A stretch of 64,000 bases of DNA from Chloroflexota bacterium (GTDB lineage: Bacteria > Chloroflexota > Dehalococcoidia > Tepidiformales > Tepidiformaceae): the NCBI GenBank assembly GCA_026702615.1, contig JAPPBY010000007.1, positions 1 through 64,000 of the forward strand. The letters run 5' to 3'. Numbering within the stretch: the first letter of the stretch is position 1; the number at the start of each line of letters is the position of its first letter. Of the stretch, positions 44,703 through 53,210 are shown in pieces. The position numbers and the translations under genes are program-made. Under the pieces are notes generated by a model that saw nothing but the letters and a program-made list of their open reading frames with translations, searched no databases and was not told the DNA's origin.

Positions 44703-45950
44703 ATGAGCGCACTGCAGGAACGGGATCCGGAAGTCGCCGCGGTGATCGCGGCGGAGGAGAAGCGTCAGACGGAGACGCTGGAGATCATCGCGAGCGAGAA
44801 CTACGCCTCGGCAGCCGTGCTGGAGGCAACGGGCTCGGTACTCACGAACAAATACGCCGAGGGCTACCCGGGCAAGCGGTACTACGCGGGCAACGCACAC
44901 TCGGACGAGGTCGAGTCGCTCGCGATCGAGCGGGCGAAGGCGCTCTTCGGGGCGGAGCACGCGAACGTGCAGCCGACCTCGGGGGCGGAGGCCAACATGG
45001 CCGCCTACCTCGCGTTCGCGGACCCGGGGGACACGTTCCTCGGGCTGGAGCTGACCCAGGGCGGGCACCTGACGCACGGCTCCCCCGTGAACTTCAGCGG
45101 GCGGCTCTACAACTTCGTTCCCTACTCCGTGGACCGCGAGACCGAAGTGGTCGACATGGCGACAGTCGCGGAGCTGGCCGCGGAGGCGAAGCCTCGCATT
45201 ATCGTGACGGGAGCGACGGCGTATCCGCGGCAGTTCGACTTTCCCGCGTTCGCCCAGATCGCGCAGGACGTGGGGGCGCTGCTGCTGGTCGACATGTCGC
45301 ACTTCGCGGGGCTGGTGGCGGGGGGCGCGCACCCCTCGCCGGTGCCCCACGCCGACATCGTCACCACCACGACGCACAAGACGCTGCGGGGTCCGCGCGG
45401 GGCCCTCGCGCTCACGAAGGAAGAGCACGGGGCAGCGCTCGACAAGGCGGTCTTCCCCGGCACGCAGGGCGGACCGCACATGCACAGCATCGCCGCCAAG
45501 GCGGTAGCCTTCGGCGAAGCGGCGAAGCCAGAGTTCCAGGCCTACGCAGCCAAGATCGTGGAGAACGCGGCAACGCTGGCGGAGGCGCTGCAGGAGGGCG
45601 GCCTGCGGCTCGTATCGGGCGGCACGGACACCCACCTCATCCTGATCGACTGCAGCACGCTCGGCATCAGCGGTATGAAGGCGCAGAACGCCCTGCAGGG
45701 CTCGGGCATCATCGCGAACAAGAACACGATCCCGTACGACGAGCGTTCCCCGTTCGTGACCAGCGGGCTACGCATCGGTACGCCCGCCCTGACCTCGCGG
45801 GGCATGGGGGCGGACGAGATGCGGCGGCTGGCGGCGTGGATCGCGCATGTCCTGAAGGACCCCGACGGCGAGGGCGTGCGCGAGGGCGTTCGGCAGGAGG
45901 TCGCGGAGTTCGCGAGGGCGTATCCCGTGCCGGGAATCACCGACGCCTAA
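44703..45950 (+). CDS. glyA: Serine hydroxymethyltransferase
   Basis: 415 aa, normal length. [31 protein letters not shown] and the PLP lysine in [17 protein letters not shown] (Lys about residue 224) are all present. It converts serine and tetrahydrofolate to glycine and methylene-THF. Threonine aldolase at 62679 offers a second route to glycine. Confidence 0.97.
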   Translation: MSALQERDPEVAAVIAAEEKRQTETLEIIASENYASAAVLEATGSVLTNKYAEGYPGKRYYAGNAHSDEVESLAIERAKALFGAEHANVQPTSGAEANMAAYLAFADPGDTFLGLELTQGGHLTHGSPVNFSGRLYNFVPYSVDRETEVVDMATVAELAAEAKPRIIVTGATAYPRQFDFPAFAQIAQDVGALLLVDMSHFAGLVAGGAHPSPVPHADIVTTTTHKTLRGPRGALALTKEEHGAALDKAVFPGTQGGPHMHSIAAKAVAFGEAAKPEFQAYAAKIVENAATLAEALQEGGLRLVSGGTDTHLILIDCSTLGISGMKAQNALQGSGIIANKNTIPYDERSPFVTSGLRIGTPALTSRGMGADEMRRLAAWIAHVLKDPDGEGVREGVRQEVAEFARAYPVPGITDA

Positions 45951-45979
45951 AGAAGCGCGCATCTGGCACCGTCATTGCA

Positions 45980-46008
45980 TTGAGCACACATGGGGGCAGT
46001 GCTACGCT
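45980..46008 (+). promoter_or_regulatory. Promoter of rpsF-ssb-rpsR
   Basis: TTGAGC (45980-45985) and TACGCT (46003-46008) with 17-bp spacing. It gives a leader of about 60 nt, unlike the leaderless genes elsewhere. Confidence 0.6.
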
Positions 46009-46014
46009 CCCTGA

Positions 46015-46074
46015 GCAGCCGGGCGCCCCGACCGCGGAGTCGGGGGAAACCCACCGTTCGGTATCCGGAGCGCT
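46015..46074 (+). promoter_or_regulatory. rpsF leader, candidate S6:S18 autoregulatory site
   Basis: CCCGAC (46027-46032) pairs with GTCGGG (46039-46044) around a 6-nt loop. GGG/CCC and a CACCG motif (46052-46056) follow, then the SD CGGAG. Leaders of rpsF in many bacteria carry a CCG-containing motif bound by the bS6:bS18 pair. Similarity here is only in general layout. Confidence 0.35.
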
Positions 46075-46857
46075 ATGCGCGAGTACGAATTGATGGCCGT
46101 GTACGACCTCGCAGTGATCGAGGAAGGCGGCCAGGACGCCAGCGTCCAACACCTCACCACTCTTGTCGAACGAAACGGCGGGTCGGTCACGGAGGTCGAC
46201 CACTGGGGCCGGCGCCGTCTGGCCTACCCCATGAACAAGCAGCTCGATGCGGACTTCATCGTCACACGGATCGAGCTCGACCCACAGGCAGTGAAGCCGC
46301 TGAACGCGGACTTCGAGATCGAGGAGCGGGTCTACCGCCACCTGGTCGTGCGGGCGGACGAGTTGCCGCCGCCGCGGCCTGCGCTCGCACCCGCGGGGTC
46401 GCGGGGACCGGGTTCGCCGACCGGGCCGAGGTTCGAGGGCGCGCCTGAGGCGCCCTCCGCCCCGGCGCCAATGCCGCCAGCCGACGCTCCTCCCGCCTCC
46501 GAGGCCTCGGCTGCTCCCGCACCAGAGGCCGAGGCCGCTCCTCCCGCCGCCGAGGCTGAGGCTGCTCCCGCCGTCGAGGCTGAAGCAGCTCCGGCTACCG
46601 AGGCTGAGGCTGCTCCCGCCGTCGAGGCTGAAGCAGCTCCGGCTACCGAGGCTGAGCCTGCTCCCATCGCCGAGGCTGAGGCGGCTCCGGCTGCCGAAGC
46701 GGAGGCTCCCGCAACCGCGGAAGCTGCCGACGAGGCCCCCGCCGCGGAAGCCGAACCAGACGAGACCACGACCCCCGAAGAAGAAGCCGCACCGGCCCCA
46801 GAGGCCAGTGCGGAAGAGTCCGAACCGCAGGCGGACGACGACACCGCGAAGGAGTAG
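46075..46857 (+). CDS. rpsF: 30S ribosomal protein bS6 with long acidic C-terminal tail
   Basis: 260 aa; the usual bS6 is 95-135 aa. Residues 1-97 are the normal bS6 fold (MREYELMAVYDLAVIEEG, WGRRRLAYPMNKQLDADFIV, EERVYRHLVVR). Residues 98-260 are an Ala/Glu/Pro tail with repeats like AAPAVEAEAAPATEAE, strongly acidic and probably disordered. A perfect 48-bp tandem duplication lies in the tail. bS6 pairs with bS18 on the 30S platform. The operon runs rpsF-ssb-rpsR. Confidence 0.95.
   Translation: MREYELMAVYDLAVIEEGGQDASVQHLTTLVERNGGSVTEVDHWGRRRLAYPMNKQLDADFIVTRIELDPQAVKPLNADFEIEERVYRHLVVRADELPPPRPALAPAGSRGPGSPTGPRFEGAPEAPSAPAPMPPADAPPASEASAAPAPEAEAAPPAAEAEAAPAVEAEAAPATEAEAAPAVEAEAAPATEAEPAPIAEAEAAPAAEAEAPATAEAADEAPAAEAEPDETTTPEEEAAPAPEASAEESEPQADDDTAKE
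46561..46656 (+). repeat. Perfect 48-bp tandem duplication inside rpsF tail
   Basis: 46561-46608 and 46609-46656 are identical. Each copy codes for 16 residues ending in PATEAE. Degenerate copies flank them on both sides, so the tail grows by in-frame slippage or recombination. Confidence 0.9.
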
Positions 46858-46863
46858 CCGCAC

Positions 46864-47289
46864 ATGGGCAACCTCAACAAGGTGATGATCATTGGCAACA
46901 CGGGCCGGGACGCGGAGCTTCGCTATACCGCCAACGGCACGGCGGTGTCCGACTTCAGCATGGCCGTCAATTCGCGCCGCCGCGCCCAGCAGAGCGGCGA
47001 GTGGGAGGACGAGACCGAGTGGTTCCAGGTGGTGCTGTTCGGTGATCGCGCGGAGCGCATCAGCCAGTACATCACGAAGGGCAAGCAGCTCTACGTGGAA
47101 GGCCGCCTGCGGACCCGCAACTGGGACGATGACCAGGGCGTGCGCCACTACCGCACCGAGGTCATCGCGAACAACATCGAGTTCCTCGACCGCCGCGGCG
47201 AAGGCGGCGGTGGAGGTGACTGGGGTGGCGGCGGCGGCGGTAGCCGCGGCGCCGCGCCCTCCGACGTGGACGACCTGCCCTTCGAATAA
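46864..47289 (+). CDS. ssb: Single-stranded DNA-binding protein
   Basis: 141 aa. The OB fold begins GNLNKVMIIGNTGRDAELRY, with WFQVVLFGDRAERISQYITKG and YVEGRLRTRNW. A Gly-rich linker follows and the C-terminal acidic tip DDLPFE binds repair and replication partners. It lies 6 bp after rpsF, the standard rpsF-ssb-rpsR context. Confidence 0.97.
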   Translation: MGNLNKVMIIGNTGRDAELRYTANGTAVSDFSMAVNSRRRAQQSGEWEDETEWFQVVLFGDRAERISQYITKGKQLYVEGRLRTRNWDDDQGVRHYRTEVIANNIEFLDRRGEGGGGGDWGGGGGGSRGAAPSDVDDLPFE

Positions 47290-47365
47290 ACGTACCCCGG
47301 GGCCGCTCGGCGGTCCCGCCACCCGGTGCGCCCGAGCGCACGAAACCCATCGGGAGGAGAACACG

Positions 47366-47824
47366 ATGACTGAACCACGACCATTCACGCCTCCGGCGGC
47401 TGCGCCGGGCGCAGGCGCACCACCAGGCCGCGACCGTCCCGGGGACTTCCGTCCGTCCGGCGACCGCCCACCCGGCGATCGACCGGGCGGCGATCGACCA
47501 GGCGGCGACCGCCGAGGTCCGGGGGACCGTCCCCGGCGGGGCGGCGGCGGGCGGCGCTTCGGCGGACGCCGGCGCCTGTGCCGCCTCTGCAACAAGGTGC
47601 GCTGCTCCCCAGGCGAGGAGTACAAGGTCGACTACAAGGACGTCGACCGGCTGCGGCACTTCATCAACGACCGCGGAAAGATCGAGCCGCGGCGGAAGCT
47701 GGCGACCTGCGCGCTGGCGCAGCGGGCGATCTCGCACGCGGTGAAGCGGGCGCGCCACGTGGGGTTGCTGCCCTACACGCTGCAGCACGTGCGCGAGACC
47801 CGCATCTTCCCGCTGCGGGGATAG
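47366..47824 (+). CDS. rpsR: 30S ribosomal protein bS18 with basic N-terminal extension
   Basis: 152 aa; the usual bS18 is 75-90 aa. ATG 47366 follows GGGAGGAG. Residues 1-70 are an Arg/Gly/Asp/Pro extension with GDRPGGDRPGGDRRGPGDRP repeats. The core RRRLCRLCNKVRCSPGEEYK has Cys residues typical of zinc-binding (C+) bS18, followed by the conserved FINDRGKIEPRR and KRARHVGLLPYT. The basic extension is opposite in charge to the tail of its partner bS6. Confidence 0.93.
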   Translation: MTEPRPFTPPAAAPGAGAPPGRDRPGDFRPSGDRPPGDRPGGDRPGGDRRGPGDRPRRGGGGRRFGGRRRLCRLCNKVRCSPGEEYKVDYKDVDRLRHFINDRGKIEPRRKLATCALAQRAISHAVKRARHVGLLPYTLQHVRETRIFPLRG

Positions 47825-47836
47825 GGCCCCGACCCG

Positions 47837-48841
47837 ATGACGCGTCGCGACCGCACGACGGGGCTGCCCAGCGCCCAGCGGGGGCGGCGCGCCGCCGCGC
47901 GTGCGGGCGAAGACGGCGGGTTCTCCGTCCAGCGACTGACGCGCTTCGGGATCATCGGGGTGGCAGTGGCAGCCCTGCTCGTCGTGGTCGCCCTGCTGGC
48001 CTACAACTGGTACGACAGCAGCATCGCGCAGCCCGGCAAAACGGTGCTGCGCGTGGGCGAGGAGGAGTTCTCCCTCTCGTACTACGCCGCACGTCTGCCC
48101 GAGTTCGCGCGGGCCGAGGGCGCCACCAGCGGCCTCCTGCTGACGGACGCGTTGCTGGGCAAGCTGGAAGAGGAAGGGCTCGTCCTGACGGCAGCGGCGG
48201 AACGCGGGATCGTGCTGAGCGATGACGACGTCACCGCCGCGATCGCGGTCTGGCTCGGCGTTCCCCTCGACACCTCCCGTGGCAGCCTGTTCGACAATCG
48301 CTACCGGGACGAACTGCGGAACTCGGGACTGAGCGACAGCCACTACCGCGAGCAGACTAGGGCGCGGGAGGCGGAGACTCGGCTCCGAGAATGGCTGCGC
48401 GAGGAGATCGGCGAGACGGGAGCCCTCTTGCACCTCCGCGTGGTGACAGCTGCCACGCTCGAGGAGGCGGAAGCCCTGCGGGCACGCATCGACGAGGGCG
48501 AGGACATGGGCACGATCGCCCAGGTCGACTCGCTGCACGAGGCGTCGCGCCAGAACGACGGCCTCTGGACCACTCCCCCGGCGCTGCTCGAGGCGGCCCT
48601 TCAGGACGCGCTGGCCGGCGCCGAGGAAGGCGCGCTGCTGGACCCGGTGGAAGCCGGCGGCGCCTTCTGGGTGATCCGGCTGGAGACCCGGGAGGCGGCG
48701 GGGACCTACACCGACCGGCACATCGCGGAGCTCACGGAGCTGCACTTCGAGGAAGCGATCGAAGCGGCACGCGAACGTGTGACAATCGAGCGCGACTTCA
48801 CGACAGACGACGCCAACTGGGCGATCGAAGAGGCGAGCTAG
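47837..48841 (+). CDS. SurA-like membrane-anchored chaperone/peptidylprolyl isomerase-type protein
   Basis: 334 aa. N-terminal basic region, one transmembrane anchor at about residues 36-57, then a SurA-type helical domain (KTVLRVGEEEFSLSYYAARL onward). A weak parvulin-like region around ALLHLRVVTAATLEEAEALRARIDEGEDM follows, with FWVIRLETREAAGT. It would assist folding outside the membrane. Isomerase activity is doubtful because the parvulin part is short. Confidence 0.65.
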   Translation: MTRRDRTTGLPSAQRGRRAAARAGEDGGFSVQRLTRFGIIGVAVAALLVVVALLAYNWYDSSIAQPGKTVLRVGEEEFSLSYYAARLPEFARAEGATSGLLLTDALLGKLEEEGLVLTAAAERGIVLSDDDVTAAIAVWLGVPLDTSRGSLFDNRYRDELRNSGLSDSHYREQTRAREAETRLREWLREEIGETGALLHLRVVTAATLEEAEALRARIDEGEDMGTIAQVDSLHEASRQNDGLWTTPPALLEAALQDALAGAEEGALLDPVEAGGAFWVIRLETREAAGTYTDRHIAELTELHFEEAIEAARERVTIERDFTTDDANWAIEEAS

Positions 48842-48844
48842 ACC

Positions 48845-50143
48845 GTGGCAAACGAAATCGGCATCGGCTTCCTGGGCATGGGCAACGTCGGCGAGAAGGT
48901 GGTGGCGACACTGCTGGAGCGAGCCGACCAGTTCCGCGAACAGACAGGCGCGTCGCTCACGCTGCGCCGCGTGGCGGTGAAGGATCCGACCCGCTCCCGC
49001 GGTATCGACCTGCCCGCGGGCGTGCTCACCGGCAATGCCAGCGATGTGCTGGACGACCCCTCGGTCGATGTCGTGGTGGAAGTGATCGGCGGGGACGGGG
49101 CCGCGGGCGACTACGTGCGTCGCGCGCTGGCGGGCGGCAAGCACGTCGTCTCGGCGAACAAGGAGCTGGTCTCCAAGGCGGGGCCGGAGCTGTTCGAACT
49201 GGCTCGCGAGAACGGAGCGGCACTGCGCTTCGAGGCGAGCGTAGGCGGGGGCATCCCCGTCATCTCGCCGTTGCTGCGCGACCTGCCGGCGAACCGGGTA
49301 GTCGCAATCCGGGCGATCATCAACGGGACCACGAACTTCATCCTGACGAACATGGCGCAGCGCGGCGACAGCTTCGAAGACGCGCTCGCCGAGGCGCAGG
49401 ATCTGGGCTACGCCGAACCGGACCCGACGAACGACGTGGACGGCTACGACGCGGCCTTCAAGATCGCACTGATGGCGGGGCTCGCCTTCGGGACCTACGT
49501 GCCGCCCGAGGCGGTGGCGACGGAAGGGATCCGTGCGCTGGCCCCGCAGGACTTCGAGTACGCGCGCGAGCTCGGCTACGTGATCAAGCTGCTGGCCATC
49601 GCCGAGCGGCACGGAGACGGCGTGCTGGCGCGCGTCCACCCGGCGCTCCTACCCGAGTCGGAGCCACTGGCGCGCGTCGACGGCGTGCAGAACGCGGCAC
49701 AGATCCAGGGCGACCTCGCGGGCACGCTCACGTTCCAGGGGGCGGGAGCGGGAGCCGCGCCAACGACGAGCGCCGTGCTCGCCGACGTACTCGATATCTC
49801 GCGGTCGCTGGCGGAGGGGGCGCAGCCGCGCTGGGACCCAGGTCCCTGGCGGAGGGGAGAAGCGCTGGGGCTGGGGGCTCTGGAGACGCGCTACTATCTC
49901 CGCATGACGGTTCTCGATCAGCCGGGCGTGCTCGCGCAGATCGCTCGTGTCCTCGGCGAGGCTCAGGTGAGCATCGCCGCCGTGGATCAGCGCGAATCGG
50001 ACGAGGAGCGGGGCACGGCCGAACTGGCGTTGATGACGCATCGCGCGCGAGAGCTGGCGGTGACCGGCGCGATCGACACCCTGCGGGGCCTCGACGAGGT
50101 GAGCGAGGTGGACGCGATGCTGCGGGTGGAGGGCGCCACATGA
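48845..50143 (+). CDS. hom: Homoserine dehydrogenase
   Basis: 432 aa, GTG start. NAD(P)-binding motif GFLGMGNVGEKVV near residues 8-20, catalytic region VSANKELVSKAGPELFELA and INGTTNFILTNM, and GYAEPDPTNDVDGYDAAFK for substrate and catalytic Lys. The C-terminal ACT domain (TVLDQPGVLAQIARVLGEAQ) predicts threonine feedback. It makes homoserine for threonine and methionine. It is followed by a coiled-coil gene and thrC; thrB is not in the cluster. Confidence 0.95.
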   Translation: MANEIGIGFLGMGNVGEKVVATLLERADQFREQTGASLTLRRVAVKDPTRSRGIDLPAGVLTGNASDVLDDPSVDVVVEVIGGDGAAGDYVRRALAGGKHVVSANKELVSKAGPELFELARENGAALRFEASVGGGIPVISPLLRDLPANRVVAIRAIINGTTNFILTNMAQRGDSFEDALAEAQDLGYAEPDPTNDVDGYDAAFKIALMAGLAFGTYVPPEAVATEGIRALAPQDFEYARELGYVIKLLAIAERHGDGVLARVHPALLPESEPLARVDGVQNAAQIQGDLAGTLTFQGAGAGAAPTTSAVLADVLDISRSLAEGAQPRWDPGPWRRGEALGLGALETRYYLRMTVLDQPGVLAQIARVLGEAQVSIAAVDQRESDEERGTAELALMTHRARELAVTGAIDTLRGLDEVSEVDAMLRVEGAT

Positions 50144-51147
50144 CCTCCGAACCTGCCCTGCGCTCGATCGAGGAGACGCTGGTCCTGCTGGAGAATCAGG
50201 CCAGGGCCCAGCGGGAAGCGGGTGAAGCGCTGGGGCGTGAGCTCGAGCAGCTGCGCCGCCAGGTGGAGGCAGTCGCCGATCAGGGCGAGGAGCAGGGGCG
50301 TTCGACGAGGCAGATGGAAACGACGGTCGCCCGCTACCAGGGACTCCCCCAGAAGGTCACGGAGCTCTCACAGGACACCGAGCAGATCCGCACGGCCCTC
50401 ACAGAGACGCGGTCGGCGGTGGAGACGAACGAGCGTACCCGCGACGCGGAAGCGCTCGCCGCCAGCCGGGAGCTTCGGGAAGCCCTGCGCCGCGTGGAGG
50501 GCATGGAGGACCGGCTCGAGCTGTTGACCGCGGAGGCAGCGACGCGCGAGTCGAAGCTGGAGCAGCTGGGGCAGACACTCAGCGTATTGACGGACTGGCA
50601 GCAGGAGATGCGGCAGCAGACGGAGCAGTTCGACCTGCGGCTGCAGCGGCTCACGGAGGTGAGCGAAGAGGTGGAGGCGCGGGTACTGGCCGCCGCCCAG
50701 GCGCTGCAGGAGCGCCCCCTGGAGATCATCCACGAGCGGCTGCAGATTCTGGGGGAGCTGGCTCACCGGGCCGAGGAGGCGATCGAGTCGCTGCGAGGTT
50801 CGCAAGAGCTCGGCGAGGAAGTACGCGACGAGATGGGGCGTCGCCGGGACGAGCAAGAACGCATCGAAGCCCAGGTCAGCCGGGTCGAGGGCGCGGTCGA
50901 CAACCTTGCGCGGCAACTCGACGAGGCCCGGGGCGAGACGGCGCTGCTGGATGGACGACACTCCGGTCTGAGCGAGCGCGTGAGCCTGATCCGCCGGGAC
51001 ATCTCGGAGATGGTCGACCACGTACGCGAGGAGTTCGGCCGCTACAGCGAGATGCAGGAGCGGTCGCGCAAACGGCAGATCGAGGCGCTTGAGCAGGAGT
51101 TGCGGGAGCTGAAGTTCCACGGGCTCCGCCCGCCGGACGAGCCGTGA
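50140..51147 (+). CDS. Coiled-coil protein between hom and thrC
   Basis: 335 aa, almost all predicted coiled coil (Glu/Arg/Gln/Leu heptads from about residue 8 to 325), without signal peptide or membrane helix. Segments such as RSIEETLVLLENQARAQREA and RERLEEVRDEM-type helices show no known domain. Its ATG overlaps hom as ATGA, and its end overlaps thrC as GTGA, so it is made in fixed ratio with both enzymes. The role is unknown; scaffold or cytoskeletal functions are possible. Confidence 0.75.
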   Translation: MTSEPALRSIEETLVLLENQARAQREAGEALGRELEQLRRQVEAVADQGEEQGRSTRQMETTVARYQGLPQKVTELSQDTEQIRTALTETRSAVETNERTRDAEALAASRELREALRRVEGMEDRLELLTAEAATRESKLEQLGQTLSVLTDWQQEMRQQTEQFDLRLQRLTEVSEEVEARVLAAAQALQERPLEIIHERLQILGELAHRAEEAIESLRGSQELGEEVRDEMGRRRDEQERIEAQVSRVEGAVDNLARQLDEARGETALLDGRHSGLSERVSLIRRDISEMVDHVREEFGRYSEMQERSRKRQIEALEQELRELKFHGLRPPDEP

Positions 51148-52205
51148 GCGAGCCGCAACGGCGCGGGGTGCTGGAGCGCTGGGCCGAGGTCCTGCCGATC
51201 ACCCCGCAGACACCACGCATCACCCTGGGAGAGGGCGACACGCCCCTCGTGCGCTCGGTCGCGATCGAGCGGGAGCTCGGCGTCGACGAGCTCTGGTTCA
51301 AACTGGAGAGTTCGAATCCGACGGGGTCCTTCAAAGACCGGGGCATGGTGGTGGCGGTGGCGAAGGCCATGGAGCGGGGCGCGCAGGCCGTGCTCTGCGC
51401 GAGCACGGGCAACACAAGCGCGAGCGCAGCGGCCTACGCGGCCCGCTGCGGTCTGGAGGCGAGCATCCTGGTGCCGCAGGGACGCGTGGCGGCGGGCAAG
51501 CTCGCGCAGGCGGTGGCGTTCGGGGCGCGCATCGTCGAGATTGAGGGCAGCTTCGACCATGCGCTCACGCTGGCGCGGTCCGTGGCCGACACCCACCCCA
51601 TCGCGCTCGTGAACTCGGTGAACCCGGACCGGATCGAGGGACAGAAGACGGCGTCCTACGAGATCTGCGAGACGCTCGGCGACGCGCCCGACGCGCTCGC
51701 CATCCCCGTGGGGAACGCCGGCAACATCACCGCCTACTGGAAAGGGTTCGTGGAGTGCGCGGAGCGCGACTACGCATCGCGGCACCCGCGGATGCTGGGG
51801 TTCCAGGCGGCGGGAGCGGCGCCGTTCGTGCGGGGGGAACCGGTCGACGACCCGCAAACCGTCGCGACCGCCATCCGCATCGGGAACCCGGCCAGCTGGA
51901 AGCCGGCCGAGCAGGCTCGCGACGAGAGCGAGGGCCTCATCGACGCGGTCAGCGACGACGAGATCCTCGACGCCTACCGGCTCCTCGCGGGCTCGGAAGG
52001 GCTGTTCGCCGAGCCAGCCAGCGCAGCCAGCGTGGCGGGACTGCGGAAGCTGAATCGCGAAGGCGGGCTAAGGGGCGGACGGGTGGTGGCGGTACTGACC
52101 GGGTCGGGGCTCAAGGACCCAGAAACGGCAGAGAACGCCAACACGCCGGACGTGGTCCGGGCGACGGCCACGCTTGAGGGCGTGGAGCGGGCGCTGGGAC
52201 TCTAG
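51144..52205 (+). CDS. thrC: Threonine synthase
   Basis: 353 aa, GTG start. PLP lysine is K64 in NPTGSFKDRGM. ASTGNTSASAAAYAAR and the phosphate-binding VGNAGNITAYWKGF are family landmarks. It converts O-phosphohomoserine to threonine. With hom it forms a threonine branch; homoserine kinase must be elsewhere. Confidence 0.96.
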   Translation: MSEPQRRGVLERWAEVLPITPQTPRITLGEGDTPLVRSVAIERELGVDELWFKLESSNPTGSFKDRGMVVAVAKAMERGAQAVLCASTGNTSASAAAYAARCGLEASILVPQGRVAAGKLAQAVAFGARIVEIEGSFDHALTLARSVADTHPIALVNSVNPDRIEGQKTASYEICETLGDAPDALAIPVGNAGNITAYWKGFVECAERDYASRHPRMLGFQAAGAAPFVRGEPVDDPQTVATAIRIGNPASWKPAEQARDESEGLIDAVSDDEILDAYRLLAGSEGLFAEPASAASVAGLRKLNREGGLRGGRVVAVLTGSGLKDPETAENANTPDVVRATATLEGVERALGL

Positions 52206-52212
52206 CGCCTGC

Positions 52213-52240
52213 TTGACCCCCCAGCGGCGGCCCGTAGACT
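52213..52240 (+). promoter_or_regulatory. Strong leaderless promoter TTGACC-16-TAGACT
   Basis: TTGACC (52213-52218) and TAGACT (52235-52240) are the best -35/-10 pair in the window, 7 nt before ATG 52248. It anchors the leaderless-start model. Confidence 0.7.
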
Positions 52241-52247
52241 CGCGGCC

Positions 52248-52601
52248 ATGCGCACCATCACTCGATTGATCGCTCCGGCCGCGCTCGCGGGGGCACTTGC
52301 ACTCGCCGCTACCGCGCCGCTCCTGGCGCTGGACGCGCCGCCCGTTGCCGACGCTCCGCACATCGTCGCGCAGGAAGCGGAAACCGGTCGCGACGTGGTG
52401 CCACCGCTCATCTGGTCACTCGTGGGCACAGGGCTCTTCTGCGGCGCGCTGGGCGTGCTCTTCCTGTTGAAGCGCGAGCTTGGCGGTTTCGAACTGAAAC
52501 CGGGAGCGTGGACGGCCCCGATCAGCGTGATCGAAAGCGACAGCCTCCCCGTCGAAGAGTCGGACTACCCCGAGCCCGAGGACGACGACCACGGACACTG
52601 A
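52248..52601 (+). CDS. Small membrane protein with acidic tail, unknown
   Basis: 117 aa. An N-terminal hydrophobic segment (about residues 8-28) may be a signal peptide or helix. A second helix spans about 53-74 (PLIWSLVGTGLFCGALGVLF). The C-terminus ends EESDYPEPEDDDHGH. No family was recognised. It has the strongest promoter of the region and is followed by rdgB 15 bp later. Confidence 0.6.
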   Translation: MRTITRLIAPAALAGALALAATAPLLALDAPPVADAPHIVAQEAETGRDVVPPLIWSLVGTGLFCGALGVLFLLKRELGGFELKPGAWTAPISVIESDSLPVEESDYPEPEDDDHGH

Positions 52602-52616
52602 GGCGCATCCCCTCCC

Positions 52617-53210
52617 GTGACGCGTCTGCTACTGGCGACCAACAACCCCGGCAAGGTTCGCGAAATGCGACGGCTGCTTGCGGACGAGCCGTTCGAAGTC
52701 GTGACACCCGCCGACCTCGGCATCGCGCTCGATGTGGTCGAGGACGGCGACGGGTACGCGGAGAACGCGACGCTCAAGGCCCACGCCTTCGCGGAGGCGG
52801 GGCAGTGCCTCGCCCTGGCCGACGACTCGGGCATCGAGGTGGACGCCCTCGGCGGGGCGCCCGGTCCGCTCTCCGCGCGCTACGGCGGGCCCGGTCTCGA
52901 CGACGCGGGCCGCACGGACCTCATGCTGCGGGAGCTGCGCGACGTTCCGGACGGCGAGCGCGGGGCGCGCTACCAGGCAGTCGTCGCCGTCGCGTGGCCG
53001 GACGGCCGCATCGAGCGGTTCGAGGGGTCGTGGGAGGGGTCGATCGGACGCGAACCGCGCGGTGAGAACGGCTTCGGCTACGACCCTATCTTCCGCACAC
53101 CGGAGGGCCGCAGCGCCGCGGATCTGAGCGCCGAGGAGAAGGACGCGGTCAGCCACCGGGGACAGGCGGTGCGGGCGGCATCTCGCTGGCTGCGGGGGAA
53201 GAGCGGCTAG
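52617..53210 (+). CDS. rdgB: XTP/dITP pyrophosphatase
   Basis: 197 aa, GTG start. LLLATNNPGKVREMRRLLA and the LADDSGIEVDALGGAPGPLSARYGG motif identify RdgB/HAM1, with FGYDPIF and SHRGQAVRA near the C-terminus. It removes deaminated purine nucleotides from the pool. Its TAG shares CTAG with the stop of the convergent EF-G-2 gene. Confidence 0.96.
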   Translation: MTRLLLATNNPGKVREMRRLLADEPFEVVTPADLGIALDVVEDGDGYAENATLKAHAFAEAGQCLALADDSGIEVDALGGAPGPLSARYGGPGLDDAGRTDLMLRELRDVPDGERGARYQAVVAVAWPDGRIERFEGSWEGSIGREPRGENGFGYDPIFRTPEGRSAADLSAEEKDAVSHRGQAVRAASRWLRGKSG

